From Clostridia bacterium (GTDB lineage Bacteria > Bacillota_A > Clostridia > Oscillospirales > CAG-272), in NCBI GenBank assembly GCA_017632155.1, contig JAGBRZ010000051.1, positions 22,123 through 86,122 of the forward strand: 64,000 nt of DNA, in the 5' to 3' direction. The notes beneath the pieces are model-generated. The model saw nothing but the letters and a program-made list of their open reading frames with translations. It searched no databases and was not told the origin of the DNA. Shown piece after piece: positions 23,577 through 32,380 of this stretch. Position numbers and translations under genes: made by a program. Each line of letters opens with the position of its first letter. Position 1 is the stretch's first letter.

Positions 23577-24347
23577 ATGGCAAGAAAAGTCAAAAACTTC
23601 CGCGATCTTGGCGGTATTCCCGCAGCGAACGGCAAGCGCGTATGCTACGGCAAGCTTTACCGAAGCGGACATTTGGGCAAGATCAAGCCCGAAGTTGCAG
23701 AAAAACTGCGCGACCGCAAGGGACTTCGCACAGTCATCGACCTCCGCGCGCCCGCAGAGCTTTCGCATAAGCGCGACATCGTGCCCGAGGGCGTTGATTA
23801 TCTTCACATCCCCCCGCTGACAGACGAGCAAAACCCCGCAGTTACGCGGCATACCGGTCCTTCGATACTCAAAAAGATAATGAAGGTCGATGGCGGCGCG
23901 CGCACTTACCTTTCCGATACCTACCGCACGATGATCTCCTCCGAGCCCTCACTTGAGGCGCTCCGCGAGTTTTTCCGCATCCTTCTTGAGGACGACGGCG
24001 CGGTGCTTTGGCATTGCACGCAGGGCAAGGACCGCACGGGCGTTGTTGCGGCGGCAACCCTTCTCGCTCTCGGCGTTAACCGCGACGAGATCATGCGCGA
24101 CTATATGAAAACCAACCGCTCCTGCAGATTCAAGAACTTTTGGATCTTCATCGGAGTTGTGCTTGTTACCCTCAGCGTTCGCAAGGCGCACAACCTCAAT
24201 CTGCTCCTCTCCTCTCGCCGAGGATTTATGAGTGCCGCTTTTGACGAGATCGATCGCGTATGGAACGGCACCGAAGGCTTCCTCCACGACGCCCTCCTCC
24301 TCTCCGACGAGGACATAAAGGAACTACGCGAAATTTATCTTGTATAA
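23577..24347 (+). CDS. Tyrosine/dual-specificity protein phosphatase (Y_phosphatase3 type)
   Basis: A 256-residue cytoplasmic phosphatase. The N-terminus NFRDLGGIPAANGKRVCYGKLYRSG is the family signature, and the P-loop is HCTQGKDRTG (about residue 143), with the catalytic Cys and Arg and the extra Lys-Asp that is typical of lipid-active MptpB-like members. It could act on phosphotyrosine or phosphoinositides. Ribosome site AAGGAGG. It is preceded by a long structured leader containing repeat copy 1 and followed by a bidirectional terminator. Confidence 0.9.
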   Translation: MARKVKNFRDLGGIPAANGKRVCYGKLYRSGHLGKIKPEVAEKLRDRKGLRTVIDLRAPAELSHKRDIVPEGVDYLHIPPLTDEQNPAVTRHTGPSILKKIMKVDGGARTYLSDTYRTMISSEPSLEALREFFRILLEDDGAVLWHCTQGKDRTGVVAAATLLALGVNRDEIMRDYMKTNRSCRFKNFWIFIGVVLVTLSVRKAHNLNLLLSSRRGFMSAAFDEIDRVWNGTEGFLHDALLLSDEDIKELREIYLV

Positions 24348-24348
24348 A

Positions 24349-24374
24349 AAAGACTGCTTACGCAAGCAGTCTTT
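24349..24374. terminator. Bidirectional terminator
   Basis: An 11-bp stem (AAAGACTGCTT / AAGCAGTCTTT) with an ACGC loop lies between convergent genes; A- and T-runs on both sides allow function on either strand. Confidence 0.82.
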
Positions 24375-24379
24375 TCTTA

Positions 24380-25321
24380 TTATTCAAACGCCTTGCAGAA
24401 GGGTGTGATGTCCGCCTCGCCGTAAAGTTCCTCGTAGTCCTCGCCGAGGAAGCAGGCGAAGGTACTGATGCTGTCAAAACCCATGGCGCGGTAATCGCGG
24501 ATGTCGGCTGACATTGCTTTTTCGTCGAGGGTAAACCGCGCGGGCGGCTTTTTCCATCGGGAAAAGAGCGAATTATCATACCAATATTCAAGAACCTTCG
24601 CGTCCTCTCTGCCGAAATAATCAAGAAGCGGCGCGATCATCGCGCGCTCACGCTCGATGCGGACTGCGGAATCCTCGCCCTTGGCGGTGTATTTTTCAAA
24701 TGGCGCGTATTCGAGGAAGAGCCCGTCCACATTGTTGGAAATAGTCGGCGGTGTGATCGTGTCGATATAGGCAAGGTAAGCCAGGCGAGCATCGGGGATG
24801 TGCCGCCTTATCTCATCAAGCGCGGCACGGAGGGCGATATACTGCTGATCGGACGGCGAAAGCGAGCGGCATTTCGGGCAATGACAATGGATCCCTCTGC
24901 CGTCGTCCATCCAAAAATAGAAATTCTTGTCGCTTCCGTAAAGTGCTGAAGCAAGCTCGGCGGCGCGTTTTGCGAAAAGCGCGAGCGCATCCGCGTTCGA
25001 AACGCAGAAATTCCAATCGCTCACCCTCTCACCCGCCGCATTCATCCTGAAATACTCGGGATGGTCGGCGAAAAGCGACTTATCCATAAGATACCCCGCC
25101 GCATGGCACTCATATTCGATTTTGAGCCCGCGCGAGCGCGCATAGTCGATCAGCGCGCGGTATTCGGGCGTTTTGAGCAGATCAAGCAAACGCTCCAGCG
25201 ACTTCGGCGCACCCTGTCCGCCCTCGGGATGGATGCCGAGGGTGCCCACCCCCGCATCCGCGAGCCTGTCGATCCACTTTTTCGAAAGCTCGCCCGGGTG
25301 AATTATCATTCCGTTTTTCAT
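24380..25321 (-). CDS. DUF4838-like alpha/beta-barrel protein
   Basis: A 313-residue soluble protein, apparently a TIM-barrel hydrolase-like fold. Features suggesting the DUF4838 group are the EYECHAAGYLMDKSLFADHPEYFRMNAAGER segment and the FYFWMDDGRGIHCHCPKCRSLSPSDQ segment, in which acidic residues and a CHCPKC cysteine cluster lie near the presumed active site. DUF4838 proteins are linked to polysaccharide utilisation, but activity is not established. The start is ATG 25321, with GGAG 6 nt upstream and the stop of the XRE gene overlapping, so it is coupled to that regulator. Confidence 0.7.
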   Translation of the reverse strand: MKNGMIIHPGELSKKWIDRLADAGVGTLGIHPEGGQGAPKSLERLLDLLKTPEYRALIDYARSRGLKIEYECHAAGYLMDKSLFADHPEYFRMNAAGERVSDWNFCVSNADALALFAKRAAELASALYGSDKNFYFWMDDGRGIHCHCPKCRSLSPSDQQYIALRAALDEIRRHIPDARLAYLAYIDTITPPTISNNVDGLFLEYAPFEKYTAKGEDSAVRIERERAMIAPLLDYFGREDAKVLEYWYDNSLFSRWKKPPARFTLDEKAMSADIRDYRAMGFDSISTFACFLGEDYEELYGEADITPFCKAFE

Positions 25322-25323
25322 CG

Positions 25324-25707
25324 TCAGCTCCAGCCGTATTTGATGATATAATAAATAACATACCCCCAACCGAATACGCCGTGGAGTATTGCCCAGCCGA
25401 TTGACTGCCATTTTGCAAACGAAATGACCGCGGCAATCACGGCGCCGAGTGAAACGCCGCCCTCGGTGACGGTTTTTGTGACGTTGTGATTATGTACTAT
25501 CTCAATTTTGCGGCGCTCGCCGTAAATTAGCTCTTCGACCGAAACCTCAAGCGCCTCGGAGATCTTCTGCAAAGTTTCTATATCGGGCTCGGTCTTGCCG
25601 CACTCCCAATTTGACACCGCCTGACGCGTGACCGATAGTTTTTCCGCGAGATCATCCTGCGTGAGCTTCTTCTCCTCGCGGTATTTTTTAATATTTCTAC
25701 CAACCAT
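25324..25707 (-). CDS. XRE-family regulator with a C-terminal membrane segment
   Basis: A 127-residue protein. Residues 3-57 form a Cro/C1 helix-turn-helix (KKLTQDDLAEKLSVTRQAVSNWE, then KTEPDIETLQKISEALEVSVEELIYG). The C-terminal third is hydrophobic (GGVSLGAVIAAVISFAKWQSIGWAILHGVFGWGYVIYYII), one or two membrane spans. It may therefore sense membrane state or be tethered. Its mRNA start region contains one arm of a large inverted repeat. It is the first gene of a two-gene operon with the DUF4838-like protein. Confidence 0.85.
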   Translation of the reverse strand: MVGRNIKKYREEKKLTQDDLAEKLSVTRQAVSNWECGKTEPDIETLQKISEALEVSVEELIYGERRKIEIVHNHNVTKTVTEGGVSLGAVIAAVISFAKWQSIGWAILHGVFGWGYVIYYIIKYGWS

Positions 25708-25710
25708 AAA

Positions 25711-25764
25711 GATTTTCCTCCCGGATTTGATGCTTTAATTGTAGCACAAATCGGGAGGAAAATC
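25711..25764. promoter_or_regulatory. Long inverted repeat spanning promoter spacer and ribosome site
   Basis: GATTTTCCTCCCGGATTTG (25711-25729) and CAAATCGGGAGGAAAATC (25747-25764) are inverted copies with one single-base indel. On the minus strand the upstream arm fills the -35/-10 spacer and the downstream arm contains the ribosome site of the XRE gene. Only one arm is transcribed, so this is a DNA-level structure, possibly an operator. Confidence 0.6.
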
Positions 25765-25766
25765 AA
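25738..25766 (-). promoter_or_regulatory. Sigma-A promoter of the XRE/DUF4838-like operon
   Basis: Minus-strand TTGATT (25761-25766) and TACAAT (25738-25743), 17-bp spacing. Confidence 0.65.
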
Positions 25767-25786
25767 GCAATATTTTGCCCCGGGGG

Positions 25787-28700
25787 TTATTTTACATAAT
25801 TTTTGAGTACTTCGTCGAGCTTCGCGTACGCCTCGCCCGTCAGCTGATACCTTGCAGCATAATCAAAGCCGCCATCGGTTTCGTAATAGCCGCAAACGAT
25901 GCGCGGAGCGTCGGTCGGCTCGTTGCACAGCGAAAACGAGAAGACCGTCTGATAGTCGTAGTAAAGCTCAACGTGATAGTTAAATCCGTAATGCCCCTTA
26001 TTGCTCACGGGATTGCTCGCCTTGACGGTCTTCAGCACGTTCATGACACCATTGAAGCCATTCCTATTAAATGCCGTGTTCAGATACGTAACCTCACCCG
26101 TCTTACCGTTCGTTACAACGATACTGTTAACGAGTGAAAGATCGGCTTTTGAAAGATCAAGCGTCTTATTCGATGCATCCGCGATGGGCGCGTGCTCGAT
26201 CTCGGTCAGCTTGACGTGACCGTCCTCAAGCACGATATCATAAATATGCACGCCGCCTTTTTCATCCACACCGCGCAAGCGCAATTTATCCTCCGTTTTT
26301 AAGAATTTGAGGCTCATCGGCTCGGTATAGAAGGTGTCGTCGTAGGATGCGGTCTTATTGTCCTCGCTGATGATATATCTGAACATAAACTTACCGTCAA
26401 CAAGTCCAAAAAAGATCCTATTATCTTCCTTTGTACCGTCACCGTCAATATCAAATCTCTCGCTTTCGGTGGCGGTGGGATAATATCTGCGCGGTGACGC
26501 GCCGAAAAGCATATCGTAAACGATAGCGTAATAGAAATTCTCTTGCGGAGTATTGTCATTCATATACGGCCAGATTACCCAAAAATCCCCGATATAGCTC
26601 GAAAGAGGATTCTGCCAACGAACGATATTAACGTCATCCGGTCCGAGATTTTTGTCAAGCAAAATTTGGCGCATCGAGGCAGCGGGGACACCCTTGATAT
26701 TAAAGAGCTCATCGTCAAGCCAATCGCGCGGCTTGCTATCAAGCAAAGCAAATGAAAAACTGTTCTGAGCCATCTGCCAGACGTAGACGTCGTATTTTCT
26801 CGAAGGATCGTAGGGGGAATAGGAAGGATCCAAAACAACTGTCGCGTTGTTGACCTCATATTGCATTGCATCGTTGTTCACGGTCAATTTGACATGTCCG
26901 TTTTCGACGGATATATCATACAGAACATCTTTTCCATCTTCGGTTCTGCCGTGCAGACGAACCTTGCCATCAGCGGAATTGACAAAGCTGAGGTGCATCG
27001 GCTCGGTGTAAAAATTGTCGAAGTAAGCCGCAGTGCTGCCGTCTTTGCTGATAACATAGCTGAACATAAACTCGCCGTTTTCAAGGCCGTGGCAGACCTT
27101 ATGGTATTCGTCCTCGCCGTCACCGTCAATGTCAAACCTACAATGTTCATATATGCCCGGGTAATAGTCACTCGCGTTTTTCCCGAAAAGCATATTCCCT
27201 ACAATTGCAAGATACATATTCTGATACGGCTTGATGTCGTCCAAAGCACTCCATCTTTCCAAATAATCTCCGTATCCGTAGCTTGTAAGCATATTGCTTA
27301 CAGGCACGATATGTATTTCAAGCCCGCTAATGATGTACGTAGAAAGGATCGCGCGCATTTCCGAAGCGGTGACCCCGTGTATTCCGAGCGGCAAATATTT
27401 TTCATTATGATTCCTGTCAGAATGAGGGAAGAGCGCAAAGGACAAGCTGTGCTGCCCCGGCTGCCAGACGAAAACGTCGAGCCCGTTTGAGGCATCAAGT
27501 CCAAGATAAGTGTCATTTATCACCTCGAATTCCACCCACGCGCCGTCGGATTCGAAGCGGTATCTGCCGGGGGAGTATATGTCGTAATGCTCGGTGAGAT
27601 TATACGAAGGATATGTCGTCGATAAAGCGTCAACCGACAAAGCATACATTTTCCAATAGCTGATATGTTCAAGTGCGATCGGTACGCCGTTTTCATATCG
27701 GTAGACTTCAAAATCGGGACCTCTCATTTGCGGTTTAAGAGTCTTGTTTTTCCAACCCAGAACAAAATATATATCGTCGTCCTTGCATCGGGCAAGACGG
27801 AATGTGATCTCTGCGCGGTTATTATCGAATCCCGCCCCGTGGATGTAGATATAGTTCTTTGCAGTACCGCCGGGCAAATCGATTTTGTAACACAATTCCC
27901 CATCGTCCGAGGAGACGTTTTTGAAAACGATCTCTTCGCTCTCAATTCCGATGCTGTTCTTTTTTACCGTCAAAACAAGATCGCCGCGGCGCAGCCTGAA
28001 CATACCCGAGATCAGAGAATGTTCAGCCACTTGCTGCTCATACCACTCATTGTGCTCCTCGGGAGTTACGGTTAAGTTCTCGCTCTCGTATTTGACGTCA
28101 TTGATTGCGGCTTCGACTATATCAACGACCACCCCACTGCCCGCCTTGCGGTAATGGATCACTATATTGTGCCTGTTTCCATCGGCTGTGTTGATGATTC
28201 CCTCAACGCTGCCGTTTTCATAGACCCCAAAAGATATGGTCGGACCAGTTGTGCTGAGCCATTTACTTCCCGGAACAAGTTCATCGAGAACCTTGCCCTT
28301 CGGATTCGTCAAAAAGCAGACAGAAAGGACAAGAGTTGCGACAAGTGCGATGATGATTATCCAGAACGCGGGCTTTTTGTAGTTCAGTACCGATTTTATT
28401 CTTTGCTTTACACCGACTTCGCCGAAGGCGAGGGGGCACGCCATTATTCTCTTTCGGTGTATACTGCAAGCAAGAAGCGCCTCGGAATAGCTCTTTTTGG
28501 CGGCGATGTCCATCGTTTTGATGACCTTTTCGTCGCAAGCCGACTCGATATCGCGGCAAAGGCACGCGTATGCTACCCACAAAAGCGGGTTGAACCAATA
28601 AAATGCGAGAAGCGCGAAGCCTACGGGCTTCCAAAGATGGTCTCCGCGGCGGAGGTGTGCCCGTTCGTGGGCAATCACGTGCTCGAGCGCTTCGCCGCTC

Positions 28701-29230
28701 ATTCCCGACGGAACGTAAATTCTCGGTCTGATCACCCCAAGGATGAAGGGCGAATCGACTTCGTCGCAGAAATAGACATTCTTCTCTCCCCTGATTGCCG
28801 CGCGAACCTTGAATCGAAGCGTAATAAACGAAACAATCCCATATCCGAGCATCAGGGCGATGCCGATGATCCAAACAACCGAAGCGACCGCGATAACGAT
28901 CTGCATTGGATTGGCACTTGCCGTGGGATCGGGAGCGAGTGAGGTCGAGATGATCGGATTGATCATACTATTGACCACGCCGACGCCGCTGTTGATCGCG
29001 GGCGCGGGCGACATCATTATGTCGGGCGGCAGAGGCTCAGCAGACGGAATGAGGCTGAAAATGCTTTCGAGTGAAAAAGGAAAGACGAGCCGCAAGCCGA
29101 CAATGCCCCACAATAGGCAATTTATCCACTTCGGCGCCTTTTTCATCAGCGGGCGGCAGATCAGCACCGCAAGAGTGAGCCACCCCGCCATAACGCTGAG
29201 GTTAAATATTTTAATAAAAATATCGCTCAT
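25787..29230 (-). CDS. BlaR1/MecR1-type M56 sensor metallopeptidase with giant extracellular region
   Basis: A 1147-residue membrane protein, about twice the size of BlaR1. It has N-terminal transmembrane segments (about 5-25, 33-60, 105-140), the M56 zinc site HERAH near residue 186 with ESACDE downstream, and another transmembrane helix (about 295-315). There is no penicillin-binding-type sensor domain. Instead, about 830 extracytoplasmic residues follow a lipocalin-like KWLSTTGPTISFGVYENG segment. They include two related blocks of about 200 residues, each with VWQ..Q.S.SFAL, a FDIDGDG calcium-loop-like motif (near residues 697 and 925), and FYTEPM. It is encoded 2 nt after the BlaI-type repressor. 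Its ligand is unknown. Confidence 0.88.
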   Translation of the reverse strand: MSDIFIKIFNLSVMAGWLTLAVLICRPLMKKAPKWINCLLWGIVGLRLVFPFSLESIFSLIPSAEPLPPDIMMSPAPAINSGVGVVNSMINPIISTSLAPDPTASANPMQIVIAVASVVWIIGIALMLGYGIVSFITLRFKVRAAIRGEKNVYFCDEVDSPFILGVIRPRIYVPSGMSGEALEHVIAHERAHLRRGDHLWKPVGFALLAFYWFNPLLWVAYACLCRDIESACDEKVIKTMDIAAKKSYSEALLACSIHRKRIMACPLAFGEVGVKQRIKSVLNYKKPAFWIIIIALVATLVLSVCFLTNPKGKVLDELVPGSKWLSTTGPTISFGVYENGSVEGIINTADGNRHNIVIHYRKAGSGVVVDIVEAAINDVKYESENLTVTPEEHNEWYEQQVAEHSLISGMFRLRRGDLVLTVKKNSIGIESEEIVFKNVSSDDGELCYKIDLPGGTAKNYIYIHGAGFDNNRAEITFRLARCKDDDIYFVLGWKNKTLKPQMRGPDFEVYRYENGVPIALEHISYWKMYALSVDALSTTYPSYNLTEHYDIYSPGRYRFESDGAWVEFEVINDTYLGLDASNGLDVFVWQPGQHSLSFALFPHSDRNHNEKYLPLGIHGVTASEMRAILSTYIISGLEIHIVPVSNMLTSYGYGDYLERWSALDDIKPYQNMYLAIVGNMLFGKNASDYYPGIYEHCRFDIDGDGEDEYHKVCHGLENGEFMFSYVISKDGSTAAYFDNFYTEPMHLSFVNSADGKVRLHGRTEDGKDVLYDISVENGHVKLTVNNDAMQYEVNNATVVLDPSYSPYDPSRKYDVYVWQMAQNSFSFALLDSKPRDWLDDELFNIKGVPAASMRQILLDKNLGPDDVNIVRWQNPLSSYIGDFWVIWPYMNDNTPQENFYYAIVYDMLFGASPRRYYPTATESERFDIDGDGTKEDNRIFFGLVDGKFMFRYIISEDNKTASYDDTFYTEPMSLKFLKTEDKLRLRGVDEKGGVHIYDIVLEDGHVKLTEIEHAPIADASNKTLDLSKADLSLVNSIVVTNGKTGEVTYLNTAFNRNGFNGVMNVLKTVKASNPVSNKGHYGFNYHVELYYDYQTVFSFSLCNEPTDAPRIVCGYYETDGGFDYAARYQLTGEAYAKLDEVLKNYVK

Positions 29231-29232
29231 TA

Positions 29233-29595
29233 TTACTCCTTTCCAAATTCCTCGATCATGCGGCGGATCTCCGCGATCTCCTGCTCGCTCGGCTTTTTGC
29301 GTGATGCGAACGCCGCGATAAATGCCGGAAGCGAGCCGTCAAAAGTGTCCTCCACAAATTTTTCGCTCTGCATTGCGTAAAAATCATCCCTTGTTATCAG
29401 CACGCTGACGGTACTGTTTTCCGTCTTGAAAAGTCCGCGCTCGCAGAGCTTTTTGAGCACCGTGTACGTCGTTGTGCGTTTCCACGCAAGCTCTCCCTCG
29501 CAAAGAGCGACGAGCGCTTTTGTTGTCAGCGGAGCATTTGCCCAAACTATATCCGCAAATCGCGCCTCCACAGCGCCAAGTCTTAATTCTTCCAT
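29233..29595 (-). CDS. BlaI/MecI/CopY-family transcriptional repressor
   Basis: A 120-residue winged-helix repressor of the Penicillinase_R family (VEARFADIVWANAPLTTKALVALCEGELAWKRTTTYTVLKKLCERGLFKTE). The DNA-binding domain is followed by the dimerisation helix region, which contains the stretch normally cleaved on induction. By analogy with BlaI, it represses its own operon until the co-encoded M56 protease triggers its cleavage. The promoter upstream carries two matching 17-bp palindromes. Ribosome site GGGGGAC. No beta-lactamase is nearby, so the signal is probably not a beta-lactam. Confidence 0.92.
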   Translation of the reverse strand: MEELRLGAVEARFADIVWANAPLTTKALVALCEGELAWKRTTTYTVLKKLCERGLFKTENSTVSVLITRDDFYAMQSEKFVEDTFDGSLPAFIAAFASRKKPSEQEIAEIRRMIEEFGKE

Positions 29596-29618
29596 TTTTA
29601 TGTCCCCCTTTTATAAAG

Positions 29619-29763
29619 CAATTGTAAAACTACGTTTTACAATTGAAAATCGCGCGCTTATCGCCGCCCGCCACAATCTTTGATTTTGGCGGCTCCCCTC
29701 GGCGCGCGGACTCGCTGTGCTCGTCTGATAGGTGTTTTTTTGGCGGCAAAGCCGCCAAAAAAA
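29619..29763 (+). repeat. Three-hairpin dispersed repeat, copy 2
   Basis: Same order as copy 1: hairpin 1 (CAATTGTAAAAC, loop TAC, 29619-29645), CGCGCGCTTATCGCCGCC, hairpin 2 (GCCACAATC / GATTTTGGC), GGCTCCCCTCGGCGCGCG, GACTCGCTGTGCTCGTCT, and hairpin 3 (TTTTTTTGGCGGC AAA GCCGCC...). It lies in the leader of the blaI-type operon but in antisense orientation relative to transcription. Confidence 0.85.
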
Positions 29764-29801
29764 CGGATCTTAATATATTGCAAGGTTCATCAAGCACTTT
29801 T

Positions 29802-29845
29802 GTCTATCGCCAATAGACCGCATATACAGTCTATCACAAATAGAC
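29802..29845. promoter_or_regulatory. Pair of BlaI-type operators
   Basis: Two 17-bp palindromes, GTCTATCGCCAATAGAC (29802-29818) and GTCTATCACAAATAGAC (29829-29845), are separated by 10 bp. The second covers the promoter spacer and -10; the first lies just downstream of the start site. This is the layout expected for autoregulation by the adjacent BlaI homologue. Confidence 0.82.
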
Positions 29846-29856
29846 AGATTTGTCAA
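29828..29856 (-). promoter_or_regulatory. Sigma-A promoter of the BlaI/M56 operon
   Basis: Minus-strand TTGACA (29851-29856) and TAGACT (29828-29833), 17-bp spacing, interleaved with the operator pair. Confidence 0.78.
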
Positions 29857-29894
29857 TAGGCTTTTGGAAGAATTTTTATTTTTTCTTGACTTTG

Positions 29895-29966
29895 TGCAGT
29901 GCAGATGGTGATCTCCTCATTCACCGCTCCCCGCGGTGAATGAGGAGAGCGGAGTCTGTGCTGCAC
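29895..29966. repeat. Long palindromic hairpin related to the 42-kb element
   Basis: A perfect 15-bp stem (CTCCTCATTCACCGC, 29913-29927, with 29933-29947) is extended by an outer imperfect pairing of GTGCAGTGCAGA with TCTGTGCTGCAC. The core sequence is the same as the arms of the element at 42125-42440. Non-coding. Confidence 0.75.
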
Positions 29967-29999
29967 ATTTGACAAGCGTACTTATTGAAATCTATCAAA

Positions 30000-30031
30000 A
30001 AAAGCCGCCCCGGAAATTATCCGAGGCGGTT
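30000..30031 (-). terminator. Terminator of the SASA-type lipoprotein gene
   Basis: On the minus strand ACCGCCTCGG pairs with CCGGGGCGGCT (one bulge), followed by seven T residues. Confidence 0.82.
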
Positions 30032-30039
30032 GATTTTTA

Positions 30040-32316
30040 TTAGTTTCCGGTATCAACTCTGATAAAGTCGATCTGATTGGTCGCAAGGAAAGAGCCGCTG
30101 GAGTTGCTGTTGCCGAGGTAGCTGAAGGCAAAGTCAGCGGTGAAGGGATATGCGCTGAGATCGGTAGCCGCGCCGCCGTTGAAGTCGCCGGTGACGTTGT
30201 TGATATTCTCAACCGTCAGCACGCCGTCGCGCCAAACGCTGACAACGCTCTTGCCCGTCGCAGCATCATATGTGTTGACGAGCTTGATGACGGTGCCCGA
30301 AGAGAGTCGCGAGCCCTCGGCGGAATAGTTATAATAACCCGCATTTGCAGCGTGAGCCTTTGTATCGTAATCCGAAATGGTCAGCTTGCCGCCGCGATAG
30401 GAAAGTGCCTTGTTGCCCTTGATATTGGTTGCTTCGGTGGCAAGGAGGAAGCCTGCGGCACCCGTGATATCACCGAATCCGATCTCGATCGACCAGTTTT
30501 TATCGTGGCGAAGGTCGATAGCCTTGACGATCTCAAGCTGTGCCTTGGTGAGGCAGAGGATGCCGTTTTCGAATTTATAAGAGCCGAGGAGTGCCTTTTC
30601 GAGCATCGCATTGACAACTCTGCCGTCCTTATCGCGCGCAAGAAGGTCGCCGTCGAACTCCCAGGAATACTGCGCGGGGAGATCATCGGGAAGATCAATG
30701 CTGTGGTCTGTGATCTTATAGGTGACGCTTCCCTTCTCGCCCGACTTTGCGGTGAAGGTCACGGTGATTACAACGTCATCGTGGTTCTTCATCGCCTTGA
30801 GATTAGCGCATCCGAAGTTCGCGCCCGAGGCATTGATGATCTCGGCGGTGACGTCTTTGCCCGCGCTTGTTACCTTGATCTGGACAGTTCCCGCAGTGCT
30901 ACCGGGTGCCGCATAGAAGGAAAGGTCATCTGCCATTTCGGTAATATCAAGCTCGACAACGTCGCCCGCCTTCGAGATCTTGCGATCTTCCGGTCTGCCC
31001 GAGGATGTTGTCATCATGAAGGAAAATTCCGATCCGTAAAGCGCGCGGTACATATTGTATGCCGAATCGGATGCGATGAGGGTGTAGCCGAATTTGCCGT
31101 AGTGGTTGTTATTGTTCGATCCGAAAAGAGTGCTCATCGGCATTGTCAGCGCACCGTTTTTGAAGGTTGCGGTGTTGCCGTGCTTGTCCTTGTAGCTGTC
31201 GATGGAGGAGTATTCCGCCATCATTCTGATGTAATTTTGGATGTCAACCGTCTTTTTCGCTGTCGGCGCGCCCGTGAAATACTCGGTAAGAGTGGTTGCC
31301 ATAAAGATGTCGGGGTTCTTGTTGGCAAGGTCATACTGCGCCGAAACGGTGGTGGAATAGAAAATATCGTTGTTCAGCGTGTTCTTATCGCCGCCCTGAC
31401 GGACACGCATTATTGCCATATATTCAAGCCCCGCCTCGGTTTTGAGCTTGTTCCAGATTGCACTGAGGCAAGCGGAATATTCGACGGGATCAATTCCGCG
31501 AACACCGTCGCCCTCGCCCTGAAGCCAATAAACTCCGCGGCTGACGATCTCGACCTTGTCGCCGAGACCCGCATAATATTCAACGCATTTTTTGACCATC
31601 TGCACGGTGTAATCCGTGCCCGAGGTATCGCTCGGACTTACCGCCCAGCCGTAGATGGAGGAGCCGTTCTTACTCGTTCCCTCTCCCGTCTGGCTTCCGC
31701 CCTCGTGCCATACAAGAACGTTCTTAACGGGGTCGCCCGCCGCTACGCTCTGCGCATAGAGCTCTGCAAGCAAGGTACTGTGGAATCCCAGAGTCGATTG
31801 GGTGAAATTTGTAGGAGATTTGCAAGCAACTCCTCTGCCCGCGCCCCACCAATATGCGGTGCCGAGAGGACAGGTGATGTCCGATGCGGCGTTGGCGAAA
31901 TGGTTGCCCGAGTTGCTCTGACCCATTATGACGATGAGATTGAGCTTCGCCTTATTTACGGTGATCTCAACCGTCTGAGTGCCTGTGGTGATCTTCGCCG
32001 TGCCAAGGTCTTTGGCGTGGAAATAGCTGACGCCCTTGACCTCGATCACTTCGATTGCCGTGCCCTCGAGAGTAACGCCCTCCGCGTTCGGGAGAATGCC
32101 GTGGATCTCGGTGAGATAATCATCGTAAGACAGAGTCACGGGATCAAGCTGTTCAAGCTGAGGCGCGGTTTCGATGGGATCGGTTTCAATCGGCGCGGTT
32201 TCGGGGGGAAGCGTTTCGGGGTTAACCGTGGTTTCCGCAGGAACCTCCGCAGGGGTGCATCCGCAAAGGATGGCAAGGGTAAGGGCTAAAATGATAACGA
32301 ACAAATTATTTTTCAT
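30040..32316 (-). CDS. Secreted SASA/sialate O-acetylesterase-like lipoprotein
   Basis: A 758-residue lipoprotein. The signal peptide ends in a lipobox-like ILCGC, then a proline/threonine-rich linker. The esterase domain starts near residue 125 with the motif LNLIVIMGQSNSGNH (SGNH-like Ser in GQSN), and further has VLVWHEGGSQTGEG and GVYWLQGEGDG, typical of carbohydrate acetylesterases of the SASA family. The C-terminal third looks like one or two beta-rich carbohydrate-binding domains (YSWEFDGDLLARDKDG onwards). The start is ATG 32316 (AAAGGAG 8 nt upstream), not the ATG two codons earlier. It would remove acetyl groups from glycans at the cell surface. Confidence 0.85.
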   Translation of the reverse strand: MKNNLFVIILALTLAILCGCTPAEVPAETTVNPETLPPETAPIETDPIETAPQLEQLDPVTLSYDDYLTEIHGILPNAEGVTLEGTAIEVIEVKGVSYFHAKDLGTAKITTGTQTVEITVNKAKLNLIVIMGQSNSGNHFANAASDITCPLGTAYWWGAGRGVACKSPTNFTQSTLGFHSTLLAELYAQSVAAGDPVKNVLVWHEGGSQTGEGTSKNGSSIYGWAVSPSDTSGTDYTVQMVKKCVEYYAGLGDKVEIVSRGVYWLQGEGDGVRGIDPVEYSACLSAIWNKLKTEAGLEYMAIMRVRQGGDKNTLNNDIFYSTTVSAQYDLANKNPDIFMATTLTEYFTGAPTAKKTVDIQNYIRMMAEYSSIDSYKDKHGNTATFKNGALTMPMSTLFGSNNNNHYGKFGYTLIASDSAYNMYRALYGSEFSFMMTTSSGRPEDRKISKAGDVVELDITEMADDLSFYAAPGSTAGTVQIKVTSAGKDVTAEIINASGANFGCANLKAMKNHDDVVITVTFTAKSGEKGSVTYKITDHSIDLPDDLPAQYSWEFDGDLLARDKDGRVVNAMLEKALLGSYKFENGILCLTKAQLEIVKAIDLRHDKNWSIEIGFGDITGAAGFLLATEATNIKGNKALSYRGGKLTISDYDTKAHAANAGYYNYSAEGSRLSSGTVIKLVNTYDAATGKSVVSVWRDGVLTVENINNVTGDFNGGAATDLSAYPFTADFAFSYLGNSNSSGSFLATNQIDFIRVDTGN

Positions 32317-32380
32317 AGTCATTCTCCTTTAGGTTTCTAACTAATAGCAATTAATTATTGTGCATATTTCAATAAAATCC

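Noticed and set aside
29233..29595. Beta-lactam resistance operon
   Set aside because: No beta-lactamase or penicillin-binding gene is linked and the sensor lacks a penicillin-binding domain.
30352..32289. 645-residue plus-strand frame antisense to the SASA lipoprotein
   Set aside because: No start signal or homology; the minus-strand gene has lipobox and esterase motifs.
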